The notes: generated from the sequence alone by a model not told the origin. Positions 1 to 8,512 are shown, numbered from the stretch's first letter. The stretch is DNA of 64,000 bases from Sphingomonas aurantiaca (GCF_003050705.1 NZ_QAOG01000005.1:248001-312000), one strand, 5' to 3'. Translations and numbers: made by a program.

Positions 1-1
1 A

Positions 2-112
2 CACAAACTTCCCCCGCCGAAGATCACCGTCGCCTTCAATGCCAAGCTGAACCAACGGCAGGTTCGGGGCAAGTCGATCAAACCCCTGAGCGGCGGACTA
101 TGGGCGTTTTAA
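2..112 (+). CDS. C-terminal end of an unidentified protein (partial)
   Basis: An open frame enters from the left edge and stops with TAA at 110-112, giving at least 36 residues rich in Lys, Pro and Gly and ending in LWAF. I do not recognise the family and no start is visible. The stop lies inside the first copy of the repeat that begins near 99, so the repeat follows directly on this frame. It may be a chance open frame. Confidence 0.3.
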   Translation, partial: HKLPPPKITVAFNAKLNQRQVRGKSIKPLSGGLWAF

Positions 113-245
113 GACGGGGTATCGCCGGGGTACATCGCCGCATCGAGTGCCACAGAATACAGCATAGCAGCGGGATTGGGGTGGCCGCGGCGGAGGGTGT
201 CTCCGCCGCGGCGATGTCTGGTTTGGGGAGGAAAGCCGACGTTCG
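99..245. repeat. Intergenic hairpin repeat, copy A
   Basis: This stretch matches 480-625 base for base over long blocks: both begin TGGGCGTTTT or close to it, carry a CGGGGTATCG.CGGGGTAC block, and end GAAAGCCGACGTTCG. It contains a perfect 12-bp stem (GCCGCGGCGGAG at 184-195 with CTCCGCCGCGGC at 201-212) around a 5-base loop. It lies directly 3' of the minus-strand gene at 246-431, so it may serve as a transcription end or an RNA-stabilising structure. No U-run follows the stem. Confidence 0.6.
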
Positions 246-431
246 TTAGAACAGGCCTGACTGTCCGGTCGCCAGCTTCTCCACGGCGTTTCCGACCAGG
301 ATGAACACGCTGATCCAAGCTCCGCACCACGCCGCCCACCGTCTGTTCCGCTTGGCAACCAGCACCAGCAGGAGCGGCACGCCGAACAGCAGAACGATAG
401 CCACGGCGAAGTCAGCAAGCGAGATTGGCAT
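246..431 (-). CDS. Small inner-membrane protein, 61 aa
   Basis: A 61-residue protein starting MPISLADF. It has two hydrophobic helices (about residues 7-26 and 33-50) separated by a short positively charged loop (KRNRR), so both ends probably face the periplasm or both the cytoplasm. No enzymatic motif is visible. It sits between the two copies of the hairpin repeat and runs in the same direction as the membrane protein at 629-982. The start is the only ATG that gives a reasonable membrane protein; longer upstream extensions read through the repeat and look non-coding. Function unknown. Confidence 0.55.
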   Translation of the reverse strand: MPISLADFAVAIVLLFGVPLLLVLVAKRNRRWAAWCGAWISVFILVGNAVEKLATGQSGLF

Positions 432-479
432 CCAGATTCCTCTCGCGGCCCATCCTGCCTCCACGAGCGCAAGTCCGCA

Positions 480-625
480 AATGGGCGTTTTGTACCGGGG
501 TATCGGCGGGGTACAACGTCGAACAGGGTCACGAGAAACGACGTCTTTCCGTGGGTTCGGAAAGGCTGCGGCGGAGGGTATATCCTCCGCGGCAAAGTCT
601 GGTTTTCGTGGAAAGCCGACGTTCG
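480..625. repeat. Intergenic hairpin repeat, copy B
   Basis: Second copy of the repeat at 99-245. The stem is kept but built from partly different bases: GCGGAGG at 571-577 pairs with CCTCCGC at 584-590 around GTATAT. It lies directly 3' of the minus-strand gene at 629-982. A shorter related piece (CCGCAAGTGGGCGTT) occurs near 1011-1025, upstream of that gene. Confidence 0.6.
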
Positions 626-628
626 CCT

Positions 629-982
629 TTACGCAATTCGAGGAAGCAGCCCCGAGAAGCAGGCAAGGGTGGCAACGAGGTGTGCTGTCGTCACTAACCA
701 AGTCGTAGTGGTCTTCTCCCCGACGGTCCGGCCTAACAGTGCCCCGTACAGCGGAAATTGGAGCAATCCCACGCCCATAGCGACAGGCCCGATTGATCCT
801 TCGAGCTGACTGACGAGCATAGCGAAAGGGAACAGCACGCGTGCCGTAATGTAGGATCCGTGTCCGGCTCCAGCGGACATGATCGCCGCAAGGATCGCCG
901 GGCACGTGAATATGATGCCGATTCTGACCCCTCGCCATCTATCGAGCCGGGGCCGGCTTGCCGCTGAATTGGACTGTTCCAT
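629..982 (-). CDS. Small multi-pass membrane protein, 117 aa
   Basis: A 117-residue protein starting MEQSNSAASRP. It has about three hydrophobic segments: residues 20-40, 50-80 (two short helices split by a Gly-rich turn) and 92-115. The N-terminal 20 residues are polar. No conserved enzyme motif is seen. The frame extends another 22 codons upstream, but that part is Arg/Pro-rich and runs into repeat-like DNA, so the internal ATG was chosen. It shares direction and downstream repeat type with the 61-aa gene at 246-431. Function unknown. Confidence 0.6.
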   Translation of the reverse strand: MEQSNSAASRPRLDRWRGVRIGIIFTCPAILAAIMSAGAGHGSYITARVLFPFAMLVSQLEGSIGPVAMGVGLLQFPLYGALLGRTVGEKTTTTWLVTTAHLVATLACFSGLLPRIA

Positions 983-1168
983 TGGTGCAAACTGCGTTGC
1001 CGCGCTGATGTCCGCAAGTGGGCGTTCCGGACTGCCAGTCCTCCGCAAGTCGGGGTGCCTACAAACGGGAGGAAGTCCCCCGCCCCGACAGCCAAGGTAT
1101 CACCTATGCGCTAATACGGATCGTCGCTACCCCCGTACCCACGAGCAGCGAAATTCGAGGAGCGTGTG

Positions 1169-1684
1169 ATGCGTCATCATACTTTATCGGCGGCGATCGC
1201 AGTTGCCATGTTGAGTTGTACCTCAGGCTCCGCGAGCTCGGTGCAAGGTGTGGTTTCGGGCATCTATGAACTGGACACTGCGCGGAGTGACAACGCTTTC
1301 AAAGTGATCGACAGCGCTACCGCCACCATTTCCGACGACAAGCGGCCTCGCGTTCGGATGAGGCTCCGCAAGTCCATTGCGGTAAATAGGATTAGAATTT
1401 CCACCGCAGGAGGTCGAGTCGGGCTCGCCTATGATGCCAAAACACCGATCGTAGTTTGGATAGGCGGAAATCCGATCACCTGGAAACTCATCCCAGAGCT
1501 TGTTTTCGATGTATCGGTAAAAGCTGACGGTGGAACCGTCGCTCTGACATTTCGCGGCGACGACAGCGAGCGAACCTCAAAATATCATAGCGTCGGCCAT
1601 GACTTGATAGAGAATACCACGATCATTAGTCCGCTGCTTTCTACGCCGATCGTCTATAAGCAGGTCTTTAAAAATATCAGCTGA
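1169..1684 (+). CDS. Secreted hypothetical protein, 171 aa
   Basis: The N-terminus (MRHHTLSAAIAVAMLSC) is a signal peptide, and the Cys at its end could be a lipobox, although the following residues (TSGSASS) make ordinary cleavage equally likely. The rest is a soluble domain rich in beta-type residues with no motif I recognise. GAGG lies a few bases before the start; a GTG one codon earlier is an alternative. It is monocistronic. Base composition is lower in GC than the neighbours, especially in the 3' half, which suggests an accessory gene. Confidence 0.65.
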   Translation: MRHHTLSAAIAVAMLSCTSGSASSVQGVVSGIYELDTARSDNAFKVIDSATATISDDKRPRVRMRLRKSIAVNRIRISTAGGRVGLAYDAKTPIVVWIGGNPITWKLIPELVFDVSVKADGGTVALTFRGDDSERTSKYHSVGHDLIENTTIISPLLSTPIVYKQVFKNIS

Positions 1685-1993
1685 CAGGATCTGAGAACAA
1701 ACCTTCAGGCGAGAAGCCGTTGAACGCCCCTCGTCTCGTAGATGCGCACGCCGGTCGAGATGGTCTGCCTAGCCTCTGATTTTCGGCGCGCTACGACTAT
1801 GAACGAACAGCAGCAAATGGTCGGATTTGCCCGGCAGCGCGGGACTGATGACCCACTTTGGGCCGCACAGAGACTGCGAGGCGCCGCCCGAAACCGACCG
1901 CTCGTTCAGCATCATCGACGGCTGATCAACCACATTTCCAAACCGCCAGTTTACTGCGCCTGCGTACACTCGACTGACCGATGGAGATGATCG
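1685..1993. other. Gap with no recognised gene
   Basis: The 309 bases between the secreted protein and the recombinase hold only short open frames on both strands, none with a convincing product or start. No repeat copy was recognised. The last bases (GGAGATGATCG) provide the ribosome-binding site of the recombinase gene. Confidence 0.5.
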
Positions 1994-2626
1994 ATGGGTC
2001 ATTCGTCAATGGACCCCGCCTTTCATGAACTTCGGCCTTGGAACGAAGGCCGGCTGATCGGTGCGAAGCGGGCGCTGAAACAGCAACAGGTCTGGGCCAT
2101 TCGCTTCTGGCTCGACCAGCATAGGCGACTGCGCGACCGAGCACTGTTCGATTTCGCCATCGACAGCAAGCTGCGCGGCTGTGACGTGGTCAGGGTGCGG
2201 ATCGGCGATGTGGTTTCCGGCGGGCGCGTCCGTGACCGCGCCGTCGTGGTTCAGCAGAAAACCAAACGACCGGTTCAGTTCGAGATAATGGACACGGCGC
2301 GAAAGACGATGCGGGCATGGTTGGAGCGACGTGGGGGGACACTGAACGACTTCGTTTTCCCGAGCCGCAACGACTACATGGACCACATGAGCACGCGGCA
2401 ATATGCCCGCCTTGTGCGCGAGTGGGTGGTCGGCATTGGCCTTCCGGCGCAGGATTATGGGACGCACTCGCTACGGCGCACGAAAGCATCGATCATCTAC
2501 AAGGCGACTGGCAACCTCCGCGCCGTTCAGATTCTTCTCGGCCATGCCAAGATCGACAGCACGGTGCGCTACTTGGGCGTTGACGTGGAGGACGCTTTGG
2601 AATTGGCCGAACGCACTGAGGTCTGA
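1994..2626 (+). CDS. Short tyrosine recombinase (phage-integrase family)
   Basis: The 210-residue protein is essentially only the catalytic domain of a tyrosine recombinase. The active-site set is complete: Arg61 (SKLRGCD), Lys89 in the beta-hairpin (QQKTKRP), His158-x-x-Arg161 (THSLRR), His184 (LLGHAKI) and the nucleophile Tyr193 (STVRYLG). The first 40 residues are too short for the usual SAM-like core-binding domain, so DNA binding must come from the catalytic domain or a partner. It is followed within 4 bases by a dispersed repeat copy. No att site or adjacent tRNA is visible, so it is an orphan here. The start is preceded by GGAG at good spacing. Confidence 0.85.
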   Translation: MGHSSMDPAFHELRPWNEGRLIGAKRALKQQQVWAIRFWLDQHRRLRDRALFDFAIDSKLRGCDVVRVRIGDVVSGGRVRDRAVVVQQKTKRPVQFEIMDTARKTMRAWLERRGGTLNDFVFPSRNDYMDHMSTRQYARLVREWVVGIGLPAQDYGTHSLRRTKASIIYKATGNLRAVQILLGHAKIDSTVRYLGVDVEDALELAERTEV

Positions 2627-2629
2627 GTG

Positions 2630-2752
2630 GACCCAAACCCGGACATTCGCGCCCCCTCCCCCGCTCCCCAACTTCAGACATTCGTTCATCTCCGCGCTGA
2701 ATGCCCTTGGCGCATGATCGGCCGTCATGGATGTCGTGAATGGAAGGAAAGC
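2630..2752 (+). repeat. Dispersed polar repeat, copy at 2.6 kb
   Basis: Begins GACCCAAACCCGGACATTCG and contains the core AGACATTCGTTCATCTCCGC. It is the same length as the copy at 12925-13047 and differs from it at only two positions by eye. It starts immediately after the recombinase stop codon. The rest of the gap to 3086 holds no gene; a palindromic tail follows at 2840-2856. Confidence 0.8.
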
Positions 2753-2839
2753 CGCCCGTCCACTTTCGGAACGCTAACGGCGTAGCAGACGTTCGTTCAG
2801 ACAGCCGGGCAGGGGGCGGCATCGCCGTCTTGTGGTGGA

Positions 2840-2856
2840 AAGCGGACCGTCCGCTT
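2840..2856. repeat. Palindrome AAGCGGAC-C-GTCCGCTT
   Basis: Two perfect 8-base arms around one C. Variants of the same palindrome recur beside other repeat copies (for example near 30161-30177), and a related AAGCGG/CCGCTT pair lies near 14411-14427, so it appears to be part of the dispersed intergenic family. It could act as a bidirectional hairpin but has no U-run. Confidence 0.55.
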
Positions 2857-3086
2857 ACGCTAGGGTTGAAAGCGATAGCCGACATCGCGTGGCGGCACGT
2901 TGCCGCAAACGATGAGGTTTCGGGACTAACCGTAGTGGGATAGGCACTAGTCCAGGGTGTCGGAAAACGTCAGCAGTCCGAGACAGCCTAAGCTAAAAAT
3001 AGGCGCCCGGTTGATGAAAGCTGCGCATTCGCTCGGTTCAGCCGTCCAAGGGTGGGTACAAGCGCGCTTACGAGATAACGAGGGTC

Positions 3087-3986
3087 ATGCCTTTCCCCAA
3101 AACTACGATCCGACACCTCAGCTATTTCGTCGCGCTGGCCGAAGCGGGCAGCTTCACGCGGGCGGCCGAGCGGATGCGGGTTTCCCAGCCGTCTCTCTCG
3201 CAACAGATCCGCGCGCTGGAAACCATCATCGGCGCAGCATTGTTCGAGCGGGGAGGCCCCGCGATCCTTACCCCGCTAGGCCGCGACTTGCTCGACAGGG
3301 CACGGCGCATCCTGCTCGATGTTGTCGATCTCGAGGATTTTAGGGCGACATCGGCCGATCCGCTGATCGGCACGATCCGGCTCGGCGTATCGCCGACGCT
3401 CGGCGCCTATCTTTTGCCGGCACTGGTCGCGCGACTTCACCGCGAGCACCCCACGCTCCGAGTCCATGTCCGCGAAGGCCTGCCGACCGCGCTTGCGTCC
3501 GGGCTTGCCACCGGCGTCCACGATCTGATCCTGGCACAATTGCCCGTGACGGGCGGCGCGTTTCACAGCGAGCGGCTCTTTCGCGAACCGCTCTATCTCG
3601 CGATGGCGTCCGATCATCCATTGGTGGCGAAGGCGATCATCGCACCATCCGATCTTCGCGGCACCAGCCTGTTGACGCTGCAGCCCGAATATCGACTCGC
3701 CGAACAGGTCGCGGCGATCGCGGTCGATGTGGGCGCCAGCGTGCTGCGCGACTATGAAGGGACTAGCCTCGATGCGATCCGCCAGATGGCGGGCATGGGC
3801 ATGGGACTTGCCCTGCTACCCGAACTCTACGTCCGGCAGGAAGTTCGCGAGGGCGACGACGTAGTCGTGCGTCCGATCAAAGGGAGCCGCTATTACAGGG
3901 ACATCGGGTTGCTATGGCGACAGGGCGCTGGCCGCGCACCCGCTTATGGCGTGATCGCAGGCTTGCTACGCGCCGTTTTCGCATAG
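3087..3986 (+). CDS. LysR-family transcriptional regulator
   Basis: A 299-residue protein of normal length for the family. Residues about 7-66 are the winged helix-turn-helix (YFVALAEAGSFTRAAERM, then SQPSLSQQIRALE), followed by the linker helix and a periplasmic-binding-protein-like effector domain from about residue 90 (IRLGVSPTLGAYLLP). The overall pattern is closest to the OxyR/CynR-like branch, but the redox cysteines of OxyR are not seen. It ends 88 bases before the ABC/HlyD/TolC cluster on the same strand, so it may control that cluster. GAGGG precedes the ATG. Confidence 0.88.
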   Translation: MPFPKTTIRHLSYFVALAEAGSFTRAAERMRVSQPSLSQQIRALETIIGAALFERGGPAILTPLGRDLLDRARRILLDVVDLEDFRATSADPLIGTIRLGVSPTLGAYLLPALVARLHREHPTLRVHVREGLPTALASGLATGVHDLILAQLPVTGGAFHSERLFREPLYLAMASDHPLVAKAIIAPSDLRGTSLLTLQPEYRLAEQVAAIAVDVGASVLRDYEGTSLDAIRQMAGMGMGLALLPELYVRQEVREGDDVVVRPIKGSRYYRDIGLLWRQGAGRAPAYGVIAGLLRAVFA

Positions 3987-4074
3987 GAAATTCCTATCGA
4001 AATCATAAGCCGCACTGCATTGTTCCAATATCTCGGATAGGGAATACTCGCCCCGGATCAGACGCGAGGGGCAC

Positions 4075-5760
4075 ATGGCAGGCGAACATATCGGATGGCG
4101 GTCAGCGGCCGGGTGGCTGGCAGAGATCGTCGGGCCCGACATGCCCTATGTCCGTCTCGCGATGGTTTACGGCGTGGCGATCAGCCTGTTGTCGCTCGCC
4201 ACGCCGATCTCGGTGCAGCTGCTGATCAACAGCGTCGCCAATACCGCGATGCCCGCACCGTTATGGACGCTCGCTGGCCTGCTGCTCGGGCTGTTGCTGG
4301 TGGTCGCGGGGCTGAGCGCGATGCGGTTCTGGATGATGGCGCTGTTCGAGCGACGGCTGTTCGCGCGCATCTTCGCCGAGATCACCGTCCGCGCGGTCCA
4401 TGCGCAGAACCCGTTCTTTGCCGACCAGAATCGCGGCGACCTGTTCAACCGCTATTTCGACCTCGTCGTCGTGCAGAAGGCGGTGCCGAGCCTGGTCATC
4501 GGCGCGTTCACGATCATCCTGCAATCGGCGGTGGGGCTGATCGTCACCAGCTTCTACCATCCCTTCTTCCTCGGCTTCAACGCGATCCTCCTGCTCGTTA
4601 TCCTCGTGATCTGGCTGATCTGGTCGCGCGGCTCGATCCGGTCGGCGGTCGCGCTGAGCCATGCCAAGCACGAGGCCGCCCGCTGGCTGGAAAGCGTCGG
4701 CGGGTCGAACGGCTTCTACAAATCGAGCCGCCATTTCGATTTCGCGATGGATCGGTCGGAAGCCGTCACCGCCACCTATGTCGATCGCCACCGCCGCTAC
4801 TTCCGCTACAGCTTCACGCAGACGGTCGCCTTCCTGCTGCTCTACGCCTTTGCCAGCGCGGCGCTGCTGGCGCTGGGCGGCAACCTCATCCTAAGCGGTG
4901 AATTGTCGATCGGACAGCTGGTCGCGGCCGAGCTGATCCTCAGCGGCGTCTTCTACGGCGTGTCGCAGCTCGGCTGGTATCTCGACACGCTCTACGATCT
5001 GGTGGCGAGCGCGGAAGAATTGTCGCTGCTCTACGCGATCCCGCAGGAGAGCGCGGTCGCCGCCGCGGGACAGTCGCCCGGCGACGGCGCGGTGCAGCTC
5101 GACCGCGTCGTGACCGAGGGCGCGCGCTTCGATTTCGCGCTCGCGGCGGGCGAACAGCTCGTCACGCGCGCGGACGGCGGGGCAGAGCGGCTGCTGGCGA
5201 TGGTGCTCAAGCGCCATGTCGTGCCCGAGCGCGGGCTGGTTCTGGTCGGCGGCGCCGACATGGCGACGTTCGACATGTATCTGCTGCGATCCGAGGTGAT
5301 GGTCCTCGACCGGCCGAGCATCGTCGAGGTCACGATCCGCGAATATCTGACGCTCGCCGCGGCCGCGTCGACCTCCGCGGTGATGCTCGACGCGCTCGAG
5401 ACGGTCGGCCTGCGCGACCGCGTCGCCGGCTTGCCGCACGGCCTCGACACGCCGCTGGCTGCCTCTGGCTATCCGCTGTCGATCGGCGAGGTCATGGCGC
5501 TGAAGCTGGCCAATGCGCTGCTGGTGCGCCCGCATGTCCTGATGCTGTCGCAGCTCTACGATCTGATCCCGACCAGCCGCCTGGCCGAGGTGCTGCGCCA
5601 GCTCAAGGCGCCCGGTACGACGGTCTTGCTGTGCACCGGCCGGCCCGAGGATATCGCGCTCGACGGCTGGTTCCATCTCGAACCCGGTCGGCAGCGACGC
5701 TTCGACAGTTGCGCAGCGCTGGTCGCCGCGACCCAGCAGGGAGCCGGCAATGCCGTATAA
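4075..5760 (+). CDS. Type I secretion-like ABC protein with a dead ATPase domain
   Basis: A 561-residue half-transporter. Residues about 25-310 form an ABC exporter membrane domain with roughly six helices. Residues 340-550 follow the nucleotide-binding-domain fold, ending in the typical LPHGLDT region (453-459) and signature helix. Every catalytic motif is altered. The Walker A position (366-372) reads ADGGAER with no Lys-Ser/Thr. The signature is LSIGE (468-472). Walker B reads VLMLSQ (488-493), lacking Asp and Glu. The H-loop His is Gly522. The frame is intact, codon use matches its neighbours, and the 3' end overlaps the HlyD gene, so this looks like a maintained pseudo-ATPase rather than a decaying gene. 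GAGGGG precedes the ATG. Confidence 0.8.
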   Translation: MAGEHIGWRSAAGWLAEIVGPDMPYVRLAMVYGVAISLLSLATPISVQLLINSVANTAMPAPLWTLAGLLLGLLLVVAGLSAMRFWMMALFERRLFARIFAEITVRAVHAQNPFFADQNRGDLFNRYFDLVVVQKAVPSLVIGAFTIILQSAVGLIVTSFYHPFFLGFNAILLLVILVIWLIWSRGSIRSAVALSHAKHEAARWLESVGGSNGFYKSSRHFDFAMDRSEAVTATYVDRHRRYFRYSFTQTVAFLLLYAFASAALLALGGNLILSGELSIGQLVAAELILSGVFYGVSQLGWYLDTLYDLVASAEELSLLYAIPQESAVAAAGQSPGDGAVQLDRVVTEGARFDFALAAGEQLVTRADGGAERLLAMVLKRHVVPERGLVLVGGADMATFDMYLLRSEVMVLDRPSIVEVTIREYLTLAAAASTSAVMLDALETVGLRDRVAGLPHGLDTPLAASGYPLSIGEVMALKLANALLVRPHVLMLSQLYDLIPTSRLAEVLRQLKAPGTTVLLCTGRPEDIALDGWFHLEPGRQRRFDSCAALVAATQQGAGNAV

Positions 5761-6841
5761 GCCTGATCGCCTTGCGCATTTCCAGACGCTCGCCGCGATG
5801 CGCGCGCCGCGAGTAGCATCGGCGGTGGCGTGGATGCTGGCGCTGGGCATCGCGATCGCCGCGGCGATCATGGTGCTTGTCCCCTGGGTGCAGACCGCCA
5901 ACGGCACGGGGCAGGTCGTCGCGCTTGATCCCGGCGACCGCCAGCAGCAGGTGACCGCGCTGGTGCCGGGCAAGGTCGAGCGCTGGTACGTCCAGGACGG
6001 CCAGCATGTCGCGCGCGGCGATCCGATCGCGCGCGTCGTCGATCTCGATCCCGATCTGCTCGCGCGCCTGGGGGCCGAGCGCGCGCAGGTGCAGGCGGAG
6101 ATCGCCGCGATCCAGCAAAGCCGCGCGGTCGCCGGAATCGACGTCGCGCGCACCGGACAATTGCTCGCCGAAGGTCTCGCCGCCCGCCGCGACTACGAGC
6201 AGACGCAGATCAAGGTCGCCGACGCCGGCGCCAAGCTCGCCGAGGCGCGCGCGAAACTCAACCGGATCGACATCCAGCTCAACCGCCAGTCGGCCCAGCT
6301 GGTACGCGCGCCGCGCGACGGCCGCGTCCAGCAACTCAATGCGGCGAGCGGCAGCGCGCTGGTGTCGCCCGGCACGGTGCTCGCGGTGATCGCGCCCGAG
6401 CGCGTCGAGCGCGCGGTCGAGCTCTACGTCGATGGCCGCGACATGCCGCTGATCCGCCCCGGTCGCCCGGTGCGGCTCGAGTTCGAGGGCTGGCCCGCGA
6501 TCCAGTTCAGCGGCTGGCCGTCGGTCGCGCAAGGCATGTTCGACGCGCGCGTCCGGATGATCGACCCCAATGCCGCCCCCGACGGCACGTTCCGCATCCT
6601 GGTCGAACCGCGGCCGGGCAAGCCGGGCTGGCCGACCGCCACCTTCGTCCGCCCGGGCGGCAAGGTGCGCGGCTGGGTGCAGGGCGAAACCGTCCTCGTC
6701 GGCTACGAACTTTGGCGCCAGCTCAACGACTTCCCGCTCGAATTCGGCCAGCGCGGTGCGGCATCGGCCAAGGCGCAGCCCAAGCCGCCCGCCAAGCCAA
6801 GCGCGGACGAAACCGGCAAGGACGGGGACGCCAAGAAATGA
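5750..6841 (+). CDS. HlyD-family periplasmic adaptor protein
   Basis: A 363-residue membrane-fusion protein. One N-terminal membrane helix (about 23-45) is followed by a lipoyl-like half (VTALVPGKVERWYVQDGQHV), a coiled coil rich in Ala, Gln and Arg (about 100-175), the second lipoyl half (VRAPRDGRVQQL) and a beta-barrel. The C-terminal 30 residues are a Lys/Ala/Pro-rich tail. It starts 11 bases before the end of the ABC gene and its stop overlaps the ATG of the TolC gene, so the three are translated as one unit. Its role should be to link the inner-membrane ABC protein to the outer-membrane channel. Confidence 0.9.
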   Translation: MPYKPDRLAHFQTLAAMRAPRVASAVAWMLALGIAIAAAIMVLVPWVQTANGTGQVVALDPGDRQQQVTALVPGKVERWYVQDGQHVARGDPIARVVDLDPDLLARLGAERAQVQAEIAAIQQSRAVAGIDVARTGQLLAEGLAARRDYEQTQIKVADAGAKLAEARAKLNRIDIQLNRQSAQLVRAPRDGRVQQLNAASGSALVSPGTVLAVIAPERVERAVELYVDGRDMPLIRPGRPVRLEFEGWPAIQFSGWPSVAQGMFDARVRMIDPNAAPDGTFRILVEPRPGKPGWPTATFVRPGGKVRGWVQGETVLVGYELWRQLNDFPLEFGQRGAASAKAQPKPPAKPSADETGKDGDAKK

Positions 6842-8256
6842 CGCGGGTCCCCCCTCTTCTTGGCGTCGCTTTCCTGCTCGTCCTGATGGCACCCGCCGCC
6901 GCGTCCGCGCAAGCCGCGCCGCTGACGCTCGACGAGGTGCTGCGTTCGTCCGCGCGGTCCGCACCGCAGATCGTCGAGGCGCTCGCCAAGGTGCGGCAGG
7001 CGGATGGCCGCGCGCTGTCCGCGGAGGGGGCGTTCGACACCGTGTTCGACGTCGATTCGAAGTCGCGCATTGCGGGCTATTATGACGGCACCGTCGTCGA
7101 GGGGCGCGCGACGCGCCCGCTCACCGGCAATGGCGGCTATGTCTATGGCGGCTATCGCGCATCGCGCGGCAGTTTCCCGGTCTACGAGGACCAAGCCTAT
7201 ACCAACAGGCTTGGCGAGGCGAAGGTCGGCGCGCTGTTCGCGCTGCTGCGCGACCGCGTGATCGACGAGCGTCGCACGCGGCGGACGATCGCCGGTACCG
7301 AGATCGACGTCGCGCGGTTCGAGGCGGAGATGGTCGCGATCGGCGTGCAGCGCCGCGCGGTCGATGCCTACCAGGCCTGGGTCGCGGCGGGTCTGCGGCT
7401 GCGCGCCTATCGCGACCTGTCGCAGATGGCGGAGCGGCGTCGCAGCGCGATCGGCCGGCTGGTGACGCTCGGCGCACGCCCCGAAATCCTGCTCGTCGAG
7501 AACGACCAGAACCTCGTCCGGCGTCGCGCGCTGACGGTGCGGGCCGAGCAGGACGTCGCCAGTGCCGCCAATGCGCTGTCGCTCTATCTGCGCGACGAGG
7601 CGGGGGCGCCCGTGACGGTGTCGGACGATCGCATGCCCGCGGATGCCGGCGCGCTGGCCGCTTTATCCGTCGCAGCGACGCGCGCGGGGCCGGTCGAACG
7701 CCCCGACTATCGCGCGGTGCTCGCCCGGATCGATCAGGCGACGTCGCGGCTGGCACTGGCGGAAAACGACCTGTCGCCCCGGCTCGACCTGCGCGGCGAG
7801 GTCGGCAAGGACGTCGGGCCGGTCGGTTTGGGCGGCCCGAGCAGGACGCCGTTAGAGGCTGCCATCGGTTTCCGGCTCAGTGTGCCGCTGCAAAACCGTG
7901 CCGCCAGGGGCCGCGTCGCAGAGGCGCGCGCCGAGATCGACGCGCTGGGCCAACGCAGTCGCTTTCTGCGCGACCAGATCACCGTCGAGGTTCAGGGGGT
8001 CGTCATCGCGGTCGGTGCCGCGGAGCGGCTGGCTTCGATTGCCGACGAAGAGCGTCAACTGGCCGAACGACTGGCGGCAGCCGAGCGCCGTCGATTTGAG
8101 CTCGGATCCGCCGACTTCTTCCTGGTCAACCAGCGCGAGGAAACCGCCACCGACGCCCGCGTGCGCTTAATTGACGCGCAGGCGCGGATCGCGTCTGCCC
8201 GTGCCGAATTGGTTGCTGCTACCGCCGATCGAACTGCGTTACGGCTTATCCGCTAA
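6838..8256 (+). CDS. TolC-family outer-membrane channel protein
   Basis: A 472-residue protein with a clear signal peptide ending AAASAQA, followed by two repeats typical of TolC/OEP proteins: LTLDEVLRSSARSAPQIVEAL near residue 30 and a second repeat after about residue 250 with long amphipathic helices rich in Ala, Arg and Glu. The ATG overlaps the stop of the HlyD gene (ATGA). An in-frame start further upstream exists but lies inside the HlyD gene and lacks the signal peptide at its N-terminus. With the ABC and HlyD genes it completes a tripartite type I secretion-like assembly. No substrate gene is adjacent. Confidence 0.9.
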   Translation: MTRVPPLLGVAFLLVLMAPAAASAQAAPLTLDEVLRSSARSAPQIVEALAKVRQADGRALSAEGAFDTVFDVDSKSRIAGYYDGTVVEGRATRPLTGNGGYVYGGYRASRGSFPVYEDQAYTNRLGEAKVGALFALLRDRVIDERRTRRTIAGTEIDVARFEAEMVAIGVQRRAVDAYQAWVAAGLRLRAYRDLSQMAERRRSAIGRLVTLGARPEILLVENDQNLVRRRALTVRAEQDVASAANALSLYLRDEAGAPVTVSDDRMPADAGALAALSVAATRAGPVERPDYRAVLARIDQATSRLALAENDLSPRLDLRGEVGKDVGPVGLGGPSRTPLEAAIGFRLSVPLQNRAARGRVAEARAEIDALGQRSRFLRDQITVEVQGVVIAVGAAERLASIADEERQLAERLAAAERRRFELGSADFFLVNQREETATDARVRLIDAQARIASARAELVAATADRTALRLIR

Positions 8257-8373
8257 TCACAATCGCGCGGAACGCGAACGGTCAGACTGAACGAATGTCC
8301 GCTTTAGTGTCTAAGATTCCTCACCCGAGCGTCCGGGTGTGGGCGAAGGCACCCTGCCCCCAGCTTCCGGCCA

Positions 8374-8440
8374 GACCCATTAGTCGACACTCGCGGACAC
8401 TTTTCGCCTTCCCAACTTCGGCCGTTGGTTCATGTCGCGG
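8374..8440 (+). repeat. Dispersed polar repeat, copy at 8.4 kb
   Basis: Begins GACCCATTAGTCGACACTCG and carries TTCCCAACTTCGGCCGTTGG before TTCATGTCGCGG. The preceding 40 bases (GTGGGCGAAGGCACCCTGCC) match the lead-in of the copy at 30.0 kb. It lies between two convergent genes (ends 8256 and 8633). The gap 8257-8632 holds no gene. Confidence 0.65.
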
Positions 8441-8512
8441 AAGTGCGAGGCGAACGGCTTGGTTTGGGACTTTCCTGCCGTTGCCAATATCGGCGGCGAA
8501 CGACCGCTGTTG

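Noticed and set aside
1742-2144. Small frames upstream of the recombinase as an excisionase
   Set aside because: No helix-turn-helix or convincing start was seen, and the frames on the two strands overlap.
2740-2943. Open frame of 67 codons between the recombinase and the LysR gene
   Set aside because: It lies entirely in repeat sequence and in the GCGGAC palindrome region, with no ribosome-binding site and no protein-like composition.
4167-6964. Long minus-strand frames opposite the ABC, HlyD and TolC genes
   Set aside because: Composition is Arg/Ala/Asp-rich without domains; the plus-strand genes account for this DNA.
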